Under the pieces are notes generated by a model. The model worked only from the letters and a program-made list of their open reading frames with translations, was not told the origin of the DNA and ran no database searches. This document shows positions 18,411-27,110 of a stretch of 64,000 nt of DNA, one piece after another. Numbering within the stretch: the first letter of the stretch is position 1; each line of letters begins with the position of its first letter. Origin of the DNA: a candidate division TA06 bacterium (GTDB lineage: Bacteria > Hydrothermota > DG-26 > E44-bin18); the NCBI GenBank assembly GCA_004376575.1, contig SOJN01000142.1, positions 1 to 64,000 of the forward strand, read 5' to 3'. The translations under genes were made by a program, and so were the position numbers.

Positions 18411-19475
18411 ATGCATCCAAGGCTTGTTCGTCTAAGAAAGCAAATGAAAGCAAACGGTGTCGATCGTTTTCTCGTTGTCGATCCAAAGAACCTCAGGTAT
18501 ATAACCGGATTTACTGGGTCGTGGGGGGCGCTCCTGGTTGATTCGGCCGATGCGATTTTGATCACAGATTTCAGATACGCAGAGCAGGTGGAGGAGGAGA
18601 CCTCCGGGTTCGATATTCGGATAACAAAGGAACTCCCTTTTCTTGAGGCTGCCAAAGTGCGGAATGGCTTTAAGGGGAGATTTGGTTTTGAGGCGAAGTC
18701 CGTGAGCTGTTTTGATTTCGGAAAGTTGAAAGAGGCCCTGCCCGGTACAGATCTTGTACCATGCGAGAATCTTGTTCAGGAACTGCGGGTTGTGAAAGAT
18801 TCCTTTGAAATAGGAAAGATCAGACACGCGTGTGAGATAGGTGATGAGGTCTTTTCTGAGATCTTGAAGCAGGTTAAGCCGGGGGTGTGCGAAGCGGACC
18901 TTGCAGCTGAGATTGACTACCAGTTCAGGAAAAGAGGTTCGTCCGGTCCGGCTTTTGATACAATCGTGGCCTCCGGGCCGAGATCTTCCATGCCACATGC
19001 CAGAGCGGGGAGCCGGGAGCTGGAGAAAGGAGACATGGTCACTTTTGACATGGGGGCAGTGTTTGAAGGTTACTGTTCTGATATGACTCGAACGGTGGTT
19101 GTGGGAAAAGCAGACGATTCCCAGAGAAACATATACCATCTGGTTCTTGATGCGCAGCAGAAGGCGGTGGACCTGATAAAATCTGGTGTCAAGTGCTCGG
19201 ATCTTGATAAGGCCGCAAGAGGAAAGATAGAGCAGGCCGGCTATGGCGAAAACTTCGGACACAGGCTGGGGCACGGTGTTGGGCTCGACGTTCATGAAGA
19301 ACCAAGCCTGTCGTCTCAGAATGACAGTCCAGTGGAAACAAACACGGTGTTTACAGTGGAACCAGGCGTATATCTGGCCAAAAGGTGGGGAGTGAGGATT
19401 GAGGATACGGTTGTCGTGCGAAAAGAAGGGTGTGAGATACTCACGGGATCTCCCAAGGATCTGCTGGAACTCTGA
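18411..19475 (+). CDS. M24-family Xaa-Pro aminopeptidase
   Basis: This 354-residue creatinase/prolidase-fold peptidase removes N-terminal residues preceding proline using two metal ions. Ligand motifs appear in order: FDMGAVFEGYCSDMTRT (two Asp), GHRLGHGVGLDVHEEP (His), TVEPGVY (Glu) and RIEDT (Glu). The N-terminal creatinase domain begins MHPRLVRLRKQMKANGVDRF. It lies 9 bases after the TPR gene and 9 bases before efp; a pepP/pepQ-efp-accB-accC order is widespread in bacteria. Confidence 0.93.
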   Translation: MHPRLVRLRKQMKANGVDRFLVVDPKNLRYITGFTGSWGALLVDSADAILITDFRYAEQVEEETSGFDIRITKELPFLEAAKVRNGFKGRFGFEAKSVSCFDFGKLKEALPGTDLVPCENLVQELRVVKDSFEIGKIRHACEIGDEVFSEILKQVKPGVCEADLAAEIDYQFRKRGSSGPAFDTIVASGPRSSMPHARAGSRELEKGDMVTFDMGAVFEGYCSDMTRTVVVGKADDSQRNIYHLVLDAQQKAVDLIKSGVKCSDLDKAARGKIEQAGYGENFGHRLGHGVGLDVHEEPSLSSQNDSPVETNTVFTVEPGVYLAKRWGVRIEDTVVVRKEGCEILTGSPKDLLEL

Positions 19476-19484
19476 AAGGCACTG

Positions 19485-20063
19485 ATGGCCACAACTGCTG
19501 ATTTCAGAAATGGGATGACATTGAGAGTGGATGGAGATATCCTTGAAATAGTAGAATTTCTTCATGTAAAGCCGGGTAAAGGTGGCGCATTTGTGAGGAG
19601 CAAGCTGAAGAACGTGAGAACTGGTGCTGTGACAGAAAAGACCTATAGGGCAGGTGAGAAGGTCACTGAGGTGAGACTGGAGAGGCGGTCGATGGAGTAC
19701 ATATATAAGGATGGTGATTCATACGTGTTCATGGACAAGGGGACCTTCGAACAGATACTTGTCCCAGAAGACTACCTCAAGGACAAACTTTCTTTTCTTA
19801 AAGAAGGTACTCTGACAACCGTGCTGTATGCAGGTGAAGAACTTGTGGGAGTGATACTCCCCACCTTCTGCGATCTGGTGGTGACAACCACTGACCCTGG
19901 TCTCAAAGGTGATACAGCAAGCGGGGGGAGCAAGCCGGCAACTCTTGAAACAGGTCCTGTCATTGCAGTACCACTTTTTGTGAACGAGGGTGATGTGGTC
20001 AGGGTTGACACGAGAACCAAGGAATATGTAGAACGGGTGGGAAAACAAGAGAAAGGGAAGTGA
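19485..20063 (+). CDS. efp: Translation elongation factor P
   Basis: This 192-residue EF-P has three beta domains and relieves ribosome stalling at polyproline. The domain I loop tip carries HVKPGKGGAFVRSK, with Lys32 at the position modified in many species. The window shows no adjacent modifying enzyme (EpmA or EarP types), so the modification is unknown. Length is slightly above the usual 185-190 because of a charged C-terminal tail. It sits in the classical peptidase-efp-accB order. Confidence 0.95.
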   Translation: MATTADFRNGMTLRVDGDILEIVEFLHVKPGKGGAFVRSKLKNVRTGAVTEKTYRAGEKVTEVRLERRSMEYIYKDGDSYVFMDKGTFEQILVPEDYLKDKLSFLKEGTLTTVLYAGEELVGVILPTFCDLVVTTTDPGLKGDTASGGSKPATLETGPVIAVPLFVNEGDVVRVDTRTKEYVERVGKQEKGK

Positions 20064-20085
20064 AAGGGATGGAGGGTTGGCCAGC

Positions 20086-20523
20086 ATGAGAATGTCTACA
20101 ATAAAGAAGCTTATCAAGCTTGTGGAGGAAAGCAGGATCTCAGAACTCGAGGTGGGAAGATTTGGTACCAGAGTGAGAATAAGCAAGAACAGTGGTTCGG
20201 CTAAGGGTCCGGCCGTTGTCGAGGCGGTCAGTCCCGCACCGACTCAAGAGGTGGGAAGGCCGAGCAAGCAGCGCAAAGAGGGGCTTGTCGCAGCGGTTGC
20301 TCCAATGGTGGGGACCTTTTTCAGGGCTCCGGCACCGGACGCTCCTTCCTACATCGAAGTGGGAGACTATGTGAAGAAAAACCAGGTTCTCTGCATCATT
20401 GAGGCGATGAAGCTCATGAACGAAATAGAATCTGAATTCGAGGGTCGGGTCGTGGAGGTTCTTGTCAAGAATGAGCAACCTGTGGGATACGGGGAAGAAC
20501 TCTTCCTTATTGAGCCGACTTGA
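20086..20523 (+). CDS. accB: Biotin carboxyl carrier protein of acetyl-CoA carboxylase
   Basis: This 145-residue carrier has an N-terminal interaction segment (MSTIKKLIKLVEESRISELE), a short Pro/Ala linker and a biotinyl domain with EAMKLMNEIE, where the Lys carries biotin. It presents carboxybiotin in the first step of fatty acid synthesis. The ATG at 20086 is preferred because GGAGGG lies 9 bases upstream; a TTG at 20077 would overlap that site. Its partner accC follows after an intervening pilT. Confidence 0.95.
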   Translation: MRMSTIKKLIKLVEESRISELEVGRFGTRVRISKNSGSAKGPAVVEAVSPAPTQEVGRPSKQRKEGLVAAVAPMVGTFFRAPAPDAPSYIEVGDYVKKNQVLCIIEAMKLMNEIESEFEGRVVEVLVKNEQPVGYGEELFLIEPT

Positions 20524-20544
20524 TAATATTTGCGGAGGTGAAAC

Positions 20545-21651
20545 ATGGATCTAAAGCCTCTACTTGAACAGATGGTCAAAGATGATGCGTCTGATTTGCA
20601 TTTGAAGGCAGGGGCACGGCCCATACTGAGGATAGATGGCAAACTGGTTCCTGCCAACGAAAAGATACTGAGCCCGGACCACCTGCGGAAGATTGCGATT
20701 CAGTTGATGACTGAGGACCAGCAGCGTAGGTTTCAAAGGGACAAAGAGCTGGACTTCTCAATAGGTATTCAGGATCTTTGCCGTTTCAGGGTAAACGCCT
20801 ATATGCAGAGGGGCTCTATTGCCATTGCGATGAGGACAGTCCCCCTGTCGGTGAAGCACCTGGATCAACTGAACCTCCCGCCGGTACTGAAAGATCTCTG
20901 TATGAAACCCAGAGGGCTCATACTCTGTACGGGAACGACAGGAAGCGGCAAGTCAACCACGCTGGCTGCAATGATTGAACACATAAATATGACCATTGCC
21001 AAGAATATCATCACAATAGAAGATCCCATCGAATTTGTCTTTAGAGATGATAAAAGCGTGATTAATCAAAGGGAGCTCGGAACAGATACACATTCCTTCG
21101 CGTCTGCACTCAAGCATGTGATGAGACAGGATCCAGATGTTATCCTGATTGGAGAGATCAGAGATAAGGCTACAATTGATACGGGCATCAAGGCTGCAGA
21201 CACTGGTCATCTTGTTATGGCCACGCTGCACACCATGAATGCCACAGAAACGATAAATAGAATCATATCGTTCTATCCCACTCACCAGCAGCAGCATATC
21301 AGGGTCTTGCTGGCAACCACCCTTTCAGGTGTGGTCTGTCTAAGGCTAATGCCAAGAGCAGATGGGAAGGGAAGAATTCCTGCTGTGGAGATAATGATTT
21401 CTACGGCTACGATAAGGGAGTATCTTCTGGACCCGGTTAAAACTATGCTCATTCCGTCAGCGATTGAAGAAGGCATGGCCCAATACAGCATGCAATCCTT
21501 CGACCAGTCAGTTATGCGTCTGTACGTGGATGGTATGATCACCTATGATGCAGCCATAGAAAATGTGACCAATCCGGATGAGTTCAATCTGCGCCTGAGA
21601 GGTATTGAAGCCACTGCCGACCGTGGATGGGGTTCTTTCGAGAACAAATAG
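20545..21651 (+). CDS. pilT: Type IV pilus retraction ATPase PilT
   Basis: This 368-residue secretion ATPase depolymerises the pilus at the inner membrane. Motifs are Walker A CTGTTGSGKSTTLAAMI, Asp box TIEDPIEFV, Walker B region DPDVILIGEIRD and His box TGHLVMATLHTMNA. PilT-type features (a short N-terminal domain, and a family-like tail segment ending near RGIEA) separate it from PilB. The ATG follows GGAGGTGAAAC. It is oddly placed between accB and accC, far from the pilM-Q operon at 33-37.7 kb. No pilB, pilC or pilD is in the window. Confidence 0.95.
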   Translation: MDLKPLLEQMVKDDASDLHLKAGARPILRIDGKLVPANEKILSPDHLRKIAIQLMTEDQQRRFQRDKELDFSIGIQDLCRFRVNAYMQRGSIAIAMRTVPLSVKHLDQLNLPPVLKDLCMKPRGLILCTGTTGSGKSTTLAAMIEHINMTIAKNIITIEDPIEFVFRDDKSVINQRELGTDTHSFASALKHVMRQDPDVILIGEIRDKATIDTGIKAADTGHLVMATLHTMNATETINRIISFYPTHQQQHIRVLLATTLSGVVCLRLMPRADGKGRIPAVEIMISTATIREYLLDPVKTMLIPSAIEEGMAQYSMQSFDQSVMRLYVDGMITYDAAIENVTNPDEFNLRLRGIEATADRGWGSFENK

Positions 21652-21684
21652 GTCCCCGCGGTCTTTTCCTCCCCAAGCCGGAAT

Positions 21685-23034
21685 ATGTTCAAGAAAATGC
21701 TCATAGCAAACAGGGGCGAAATCGCCCTTAGAATCATTCGCGCCTGCAGGGAACTGGGGATAGCCACAGTAGCAGTCTTTTCCGAAGCAGACAAGGATTC
21801 ACTCCATGTGAGATTTGCTGACGAAGCCCTATGCATAGGCCCTCCCGAGAGTGCCAAGAGTTATCTGAACATTCCGAGAATAATCAGTTCGGCCGAGGTC
21901 ACCAACGCCGATGCCATACATCCCGGGTATGGCTTCCTTGCTGAGAATCCAGAGTTTGCCGATGTTTGCGAAAGCTGCGGAATACGGCTTGTAGGCCCAT
22001 CTTCTTCAGTGTTGTCGGCTATGGGAGACAAAATAGCAGCCAGGAGTGCGATGCGCAAGTTGGGAATTCCTGTGGTTCCCGGAAGCGAAGATGCCGTCGT
22101 TTCCATTGAGGAAGCCGCGGCAATTGCTGAGAAGATAGGTTATTCAGTTATTCTCAAAGCTGCAGCGGGTGGCGGCGGAAAGGGGATGAGACTGGCTTCT
22201 GACAGAAAGGGGTTGGAAAGCGGTTTCAGGATCGCCCAGGCTGAGGCGATGGCAGCCTTCGGTGATCGGAGGCTCTATCTCGAGAAATACCTGAGCAAAC
22301 CACGTCACATCGAGTTTCAGATTCTCGCAGACGGAGATGGGAACGTTCTTCACTTCGGAGAGAGGGAGTGCTCGATTCAGCGGAGGCACCAGAAACTTGT
22401 TGAGGAAGCGCCTTCTGTCGCAGTAGATGAAAAGTGCAGGAAAAAGATGGGAGAACTGGTAGTAGAAGGTGCGAAGTCTGTTGGATATGACAGTGCAGGA
22501 ACTATGGAGTTTCTCATGGAGTCCAAATCGAAAATGTACTTCATGGAAACGAACGCGAGAATTCAGGTCGAACACCCGGTCACAGAGCTGGTAACCGGGG
22601 TAGACCTGATAAAAGAGCAGATCAGGGTCGCGTCAGGCGAGAAATTGTCATTGAAGCAGGAAAACATCAAATTGGCTGGCCACGCAATCGAGTGCAGGAT
22701 AAACGCGGAAGACCCTGAGAGAGGGTTCATCCCGAGTCCGGGCAAGGTTCTGGGATTCCACGTCCCAGGGGGGCCAGGAATCAGGGTTGATACGCATGTG
22801 TATGCTGGGTATGAAATCCCTCCATTCTACGACTCAATGCTGGCAAAGTTGATAGCCTTTGGCAATACCAGGACAGAAGCGATTGCCAGGCTGAGCAGAG
22901 GACTTTCTGAATTTGTGATTGAGGGAGTCAAGACAACAATCCCCTTTCATCAGAGAATAATCGAGAACGAAGAGTTCCTGCAGGGGAACATACACACGTC
23001 GTTTGTCGATATTCTCCTTTCGGAGCAGAGTTGA
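21685..23034 (+). CDS. accC: Biotin carboxylase subunit of acetyl-CoA carboxylase
   Basis: This 449-residue ATP-grasp enzyme carboxylates the biotin on AccB using bicarbonate and ATP. Landmarks are the start MFKKMLIANRGEIALRIIRA, the glycine-rich ATP loop AAAGGGGKGMR, and the catalytic region around MEFLMESKSKMYFMETNARI and QVEHPVTELVTG. Length is standard. No clear ribosome site is seen, perhaps reflecting coupling to pilT 33 bases upstream. The stop overlaps a TTGA start of the Fe-S gene. Confidence 0.96.
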   Translation: MFKKMLIANRGEIALRIIRACRELGIATVAVFSEADKDSLHVRFADEALCIGPPESAKSYLNIPRIISSAEVTNADAIHPGYGFLAENPEFADVCESCGIRLVGPSSSVLSAMGDKIAARSAMRKLGIPVVPGSEDAVVSIEEAAAIAEKIGYSVILKAAAGGGGKGMRLASDRKGLESGFRIAQAEAMAAFGDRRLYLEKYLSKPRHIEFQILADGDGNVLHFGERECSIQRRHQKLVEEAPSVAVDEKCRKKMGELVVEGAKSVGYDSAGTMEFLMESKSKMYFMETNARIQVEHPVTELVTGVDLIKEQIRVASGEKLSLKQENIKLAGHAIECRINAEDPERGFIPSPGKVLGFHVPGGPGIRVDTHVYAGYEIPPFYDSMLAKLIAFGNTRTEAIARLSRGLSEFVIEGVKTTIPFHQRIIENEEFLQGNIHTSFVDILLSEQS

Positions 23035-23729
23035 CTGAAGCGATGTCACTGACTGAGTTTGATGATTGGACGAGGAGGCTCGCTAAGCTTGCTGCGGATT
23101 CCGGGGTGGATATTATTGGGTTTGCCAGCGTGAATGGGATGGAAAGTCTGGTGCACGAGTCGCTCAAGGGGTCTGTTTCCAGTCTGCAGTACGGGATCTC
23201 GTTGGGGTACAGGCTCTCAGACTCCGTAGTCGAAAACATAAAAGACAGCCCGACGCTCTTGTACAAACAGCACTATAAGACGGTCAACTGGATACTCGAT
23301 CAGTGCGCAGCCAGGGTAGCCCGCTTGATCGAATCGTCAGGGAGGAGGGCTCTGGCAATTCCTGCTTCTCAGACTGTTGACTGGGAGAGACAGGTCGGGC
23401 ACATGTCGCACAAGGCGGTTGCTGTTGCCTCGGGTCTGGGCTGGATAGGCAAGTCAGGGCTGGTGGTGAACAAGAAGCACGGCGCGAGGATCAGGTTCGC
23501 TTCGATTCTAACAGACCTGCCAGTAGAGATAGGAGGTCTGATAGAGAATGGATGCGGGAAGTGCGCGCGATGCATTGAGCTATGCCCGGCAGGTGCAATA
23601 AGCGAATCCGGCTACGACATGAGCAAATGCCTTTCCCAGTTGAAGACATTCGCCAGAAGGCCGGGCATAGGGGTGTACATCTGTGGGATCTGTGTCAAGG
23701 CCTGCCCTGTCAGGAAGGCGGAAGAATGA
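23031..23729 (+). CDS. QueG-like 4Fe-4S double-cluster protein
   Basis: This 232-residue protein ends in two ferredoxin-type clusters: CGKCARCIELCPAGAI and CGICVKACP, with an extra Cys in MSKCLSQL. The upstream part (HKAVAVASGLGWIGKSGLVV) matches the family of epoxyqueuosine reductase, a cobalamin/Fe-S enzyme. It is clearly shorter than full QueG (over 300 residues), and no HEAT-repeat tail is present. It may be a family member with another reductive role. The start is TTG at 23031, overlapping accC, or ATG at 23043. It overlaps the kinase start by 4 bases. Confidence 0.75.
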   Translation: MTEAMSLTEFDDWTRRLAKLAADSGVDIIGFASVNGMESLVHESLKGSVSSLQYGISLGYRLSDSVVENIKDSPTLLYKQHYKTVNWILDQCAARVARLIESSGRRALAIPASQTVDWERQVGHMSHKAVAVASGLGWIGKSGLVVNKKHGARIRFASILTDLPVEIGGLIENGCGKCARCIELCPAGAISESGYDMSKCLSQLKTFARRPGIGVYICGICVKACPVRKAEE

Positions 23730-25564
23730 GGAGACCTGGTAGTGTAGGGATAGGATTTGAAGCCAGCACGAGGCTTTTTGTCCTGTTGCTCGTAGTTTTT
23801 CTTCTGCTGGTGGACGTCGGTCTCTACTATGCGCTTTCCAGACTTGAAAATGTTATGGTCGATGAGTTCGACAGAAGGCTTCTAGTTTCATCTGTAATGG
23901 TCAAAGAAAGGCTTGAGATCAGTTCTCTGAGAGCTCTTCTGCAAGGCAAGGGTGGCGAGGAACCCGCGAGGCTTCTCAGAAAGAGCCTGAGAAGTGCGGC
24001 GCTCAGGAGCAGACTACTAAGAGCTACGATAATCGACAAAGAATACCGGGTTCTCCTCGACTCACGCATTATTGAACACCCCGCAACTGTGAAACTGGTT
24101 GAAGAGGACTTTCCGGATCTGGATCCCGTCTGGTCAGGCGAAGATCTTTTCGCGAACGTGAAAAGCGAAGGCCCCCTCTGGACAAGGTATCTGTTTTCCC
24201 CTCTTTCAGATGGTCAAAAGGTGTATGCCGTGCTGGCAATAGGCTCGGACTTCTCGCTTCACAGGCGTCTTCTGAGAATGGCTAGAAGCTACATGGTGGT
24301 AAGAATTCTGGGCATGGTCTCTGTGGTAGGAGTCGCCCTCTTTTTCGTCGTCTCTGTGTTGAGACCCTTCAGGAGGTTGAAGGAGACCGCTGAGGTGATC
24401 AGACATGAGGCCGACGGAGAAGAGGACAGCGAATTCATAATATCGACCTTTCAGAGGGTGATTGAAGATCTGAGGAAGAAGGAGGCTGAACTGGGAAGGC
24501 TCTACGCCGAACAGAAAAGCAAGGCAGAGAGTCTTGAAGAATATAATAGGTATATTCTGTCCAGCATGTCTGGAGGGGTGATCAGCGCAGACTCAGGCGG
24601 CAGTCTGGTGACATTCAATAGAGCAGCCGGCGAGATGCTGGGCATAGAGACTGAGGGAGCTGTTGGGCGTCCATACCTGAAAGTGTTGCTCCATCGGACC
24701 TTGACGGAGATGCTAAAGGGCGCATTGAACAGTGGCAGAATCCGCAAGGATGTCGAAATCGAAGTGGCCAGGGGGAACGTTCAGTCCACGTTGAGGCTTA
24801 GCTCCTCTGTGCTGAGGGGAGCCAGAGGAGAAATACTGGGCGCAGCGTTGCTCTTGACCGATATCACTGAGTTGAAAAGGCTTCAGGAGAATATTCTATT
24901 GAAGGAGAAACTTGCCTCTCTGGGCGAGATGTCCGCAGGAATCGCTCACCAGTTCAAGAACTCGGTCGGATCCATAATCGGTTTTGCCAATCTGTTGAAG
25001 AAGAAAGGATCATCTATTCAGACCATTGACAAGATTATAAAAGAGTCTATGATGTTGAATGATGTGGTAGAGTCTTTCTTGAGTTTTGCGAGGCCTGCAG
25101 AGGTTAATCCGTCCGTAGTGGACCTCGGAGCTCTTATTGAGGAGATTCTCGAACCTTTGCACGAGGAGATGAGGAACAGAGGCATAGACAGGAATGTTTC
25201 CTTCGGTGTAAGTTCACTGAATATAGTAGGTGACGCTGTACTCCTCAAGCAGGCCTTTGCAAATCTTCTCAGGAATGGTATTGACGCAATGCCTGACGGC
25301 GGCAGTCTTAGCATCGACTCTGTCCAGAACGGGCAGATGGCAGTGGTTAAGATAAGGGATACCGGTCGTGGAATTCCAAAGGAGAAGATTTCACAGGTAT
25401 TTACACCTTTCTTCAGTCTGACCCAGGGGGGAGTTGGGCTTGGATTACCCATAGCCCACAAGATAATTACTTCACACCGTGGAAGTATTGAGATTGAAAG
25501 CGAAGAAGGGGTGGGTACAACTGTGACCGTCCATCTTCCCAAAGAAGAGGGAGCAAATGGATAG
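23726..25564 (+). CDS. Membrane sensor histidine kinase with PAS domain (NtrB/PilS type)
   Basis: The 612-residue kinase has transmembrane segments at about 16-36 and 189-212 flanking an extracytoplasmic sensor of about 150 residues. A short coiled coil (240-275) and a PAS domain (about 277-385) follow. The HisKA box is GEMSAGIAHQFKNSVGSIIG with His408, followed by an HATPase domain (LLRNGIDAMPDGGS, DTGRGIP, GGVGLGLPIAHKI). The ATG at 23726 overlaps the previous stop (ATGA); the frame is open further upstream but inside that gene. Its response regulator overlaps by 8 bases. Placement before a pilin cluster suggests a PilS-like role. Confidence 0.9.
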   Translation: MRRPGSVGIGFEASTRLFVLLLVVFLLLVDVGLYYALSRLENVMVDEFDRRLLVSSVMVKERLEISSLRALLQGKGGEEPARLLRKSLRSAALRSRLLRATIIDKEYRVLLDSRIIEHPATVKLVEEDFPDLDPVWSGEDLFANVKSEGPLWTRYLFSPLSDGQKVYAVLAIGSDFSLHRRLLRMARSYMVVRILGMVSVVGVALFFVVSVLRPFRRLKETAEVIRHEADGEEDSEFIISTFQRVIEDLRKKEAELGRLYAEQKSKAESLEEYNRYILSSMSGGVISADSGGSLVTFNRAAGEMLGIETEGAVGRPYLKVLLHRTLTEMLKGALNSGRIRKDVEIEVARGNVQSTLRLSSSVLRGARGEILGAALLLTDITELKRLQENILLKEKLASLGEMSAGIAHQFKNSVGSIIGFANLLKKKGSSIQTIDKIIKESMMLNDVVESFLSFARPAEVNPSVVDLGALIEEILEPLHEEMRNRGIDRNVSFGVSSLNIVGDAVLLKQAFANLLRNGIDAMPDGGSLSIDSVQNGQMAVVKIRDTGRGIPKEKISQVFTPFFSLTQGGVGLGLPIAHKIITSHRGSIEIESEEGVGTTVTVHLPKEEGANG

Positions 25565-26924
25565 GGTTTTGATAGTCGATGACAAAGAGAGCTTCAGGGA
25601 CATGCTGAAGGAGACGCTGGTTGGCGAAGAGTTTGAAGTTGTGGCCGTGGGCGATGGAAAATCTGCAAAGGTAGAGACAGGTGCTTCAAGGTTTGACGTA
25701 GCGCTGGTTGATTTGAGGCTTCCAGGGAAAGATGGAATACATGTCTTGAGGGATTTGAAGAAAGAGGATGCCACTCTTCCTGTCATAATGATGACCGCCT
25801 ACGGCAGTGTGGAGACGGCAGTGAAGGCGATGAAGGAGGGCGCATACGATTTCATTGCAAAGCCCTTTGATACTGATCACCTGATAATACTGATCAAGAG
25901 GGCGATTGAGGAGGGCAAGCTGGTCAAGGAGAACATATATCTGAAAAGTGAGGTAAGAAGAAAGTACTCCTACAGAAACCTTGTTGGTGCTTCTGAGCAG
26001 ATGCTGAAACTCTACGAACTGATAGAGAGAATCTCCAAGTCGGATTCGAACATCCTCGTTGAGGGTGAGACCGGTACCGGTAAGGAACTGGTGGCCAGGT
26101 CAATACACTATGCCAGCAACAGGCATTCCAGGAAGTTCATTGCAGTCGTTTGCAGCGCACTTCCTGAACCGCTCCTCGAGTCCGAACTCTTCGGTCACAA
26201 AAGGGGTTCTTTTACGGGAGCGATCAGGGACGAAAGAGGTCTGATTGAAGAAGCTGACGGCGGAACCATCTTTCTGGATGAGATTGGAGACGCTCCCCTT
26301 TCTGTCCAGGCGAAGTTGCTTAGAGTCCTTGAAGAGGGCGAGATAAGAAGAGTTGGTGATACTCAGTACAGAAGTGTTGATGTGAGGGTGCTCTGCGCTA
26401 CCAACAAGAGACTGGCCGATGAGGTTAAGGCTGGAAGGTTCAGGGAAGACCTCTTCTACAGGCTGAACGTAATTGCCATATCCGTACCGCCCCTGCGGGA
26501 GCGGAGAAAAGACATTCCGCTTCTGGCAGAACATTTTCTCAAGCTGTACTCCGCAAAAATGAAAAAGAGGGTACTGGGGTTTGAAAAAGAAGCTATGGAG
26601 TTTCTGGTCAGGAGCGACTGGCCTGGGAATGTGAGGCAACTGGAGAACGTAATTGAAAGGTCTGTCGCCCTCGGAGATACAGATAAGATTTTGCTCAAAC
26701 ACTTAGAAGGGGGGATGAGTGAACCTGAACTGCTCAGCTCTCTTGCTGGTATGCCGCAAGAAAACCTTAAAGCTGCAGGGGCGTGGGGCAGGAGGATGGC
26801 CGAAAAGGAACTGATTAGCAAGGCTCTCCAGGAAGCTGGGGGGAACAAGAGCCAGGTGGCCAGAAGACTAGAAGTGAGCTACAAAACCCTACTGGCAAAG
26901 GTGAGGGAGTATGGGTTAGGATAA
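25557..26924 (+). CDS. Sigma-54-dependent response regulator (NtrC/PilR type)
   Basis: This 455-residue activator has a receiver domain with Asp52 (VALVDLRLPGKDG), an AAA+ domain with Walker A GETGTGKE and Walker B GGTIFLDEIGD, and a Fis-type HTH (SQVARRLEVSYKTLLAKVRE). The sigma-54 contact loop reads GSFTGA rather than GAFTGA, a tolerated variant in some activators. A near-perfect sigma-54 promoter lies 144 bases downstream, before the pilin genes, so that cluster is the obvious target. The start overlaps the kinase gene. Confidence 0.92.
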   Translation: MDRVLIVDDKESFRDMLKETLVGEEFEVVAVGDGKSAKVETGASRFDVALVDLRLPGKDGIHVLRDLKKEDATLPVIMMTAYGSVETAVKAMKEGAYDFIAKPFDTDHLIILIKRAIEEGKLVKENIYLKSEVRRKYSYRNLVGASEQMLKLYELIERISKSDSNILVEGETGTGKELVARSIHYASNRHSRKFIAVVCSALPEPLLESELFGHKRGSFTGAIRDERGLIEEADGGTIFLDEIGDAPLSVQAKLLRVLEEGEIRRVGDTQYRSVDVRVLCATNKRLADEVKAGRFREDLFYRLNVIAISVPPLRERRKDIPLLAEHFLKLYSAKMKKRVLGFEKEAMEFLVRSDWPGNVRQLENVIERSVALGDTDKILLKHLEGGMSEPELLSSLAGMPQENLKAAGAWGRRMAEKELISKALQEAGGNKSQVARRLEVSYKTLLAKVREYGLG

Positions 26925-26942
26925 GGATTGTGTATTTAGCTT

Positions 26943-26969
26943 CATAGTGACTATGTAATGAAATACATA
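26943..26969. promoter_or_regulatory. Overlapping dyads, candidate UAS for the pilin promoter
   Basis: CATAGT-G-ACTATG (26943-26955) overlaps TATGTA-ATGAAA-TACATA (26952-26969). The arms are perfect. They lie 100-125 bp upstream of the sigma-54 promoter at 27068, a normal distance for an NtrC-type site. The role is inferred. Confidence 0.4.
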
Positions 26970-26970
26970 A

Positions 26971-26998
26971 TGGAGAGCGAGAAATCCTGCCCTCTCCA
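26971..26998. promoter_or_regulatory. TGGAGAG/CTCTCCA inverted repeat, terminator or UAS
   Basis: A 7-bp stem TGGAGAG...CTCTCCA has a 14-base spacer and no T run after it, so a terminator for the regulator gene is doubtful. The same half sites occur in the palindrome at 45241-45261 upstream of another sigma-54 type promoter, which favours a protein-binding role. Confidence 0.35.
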
Positions 26999-27067
26999 GA
27001 GAGTTCTTGGATGCATGTTTTTGTTGTATAAAGACTTAGACAGTTCTGACATGACGCCGTGATTCGA

Positions 27068-27083
27068 TGGCACGCTTCTTGCG
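27068..27083 (+). promoter_or_regulatory. Sigma-54 promoter of the pilin cluster
   Basis: TGGCACG-CTTC-TTGCG matches the TGGCACG-N4-TTGC core exactly. The first pilin start codon is at 27111, giving a short leader with AAGGAGGGAAGG. Confidence 0.85.
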
Positions 27084-27110
27084 TAGTGTCTCAACAAGGA
27101 GGGAAGGTCG

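Noticed and set aside
18432-19565. 377-codon minus-strand open frame
   Set aside because: It lies opposite the clear M24 peptidase and the start of efp, has no recognisable domain or start signal, and is a shadow.
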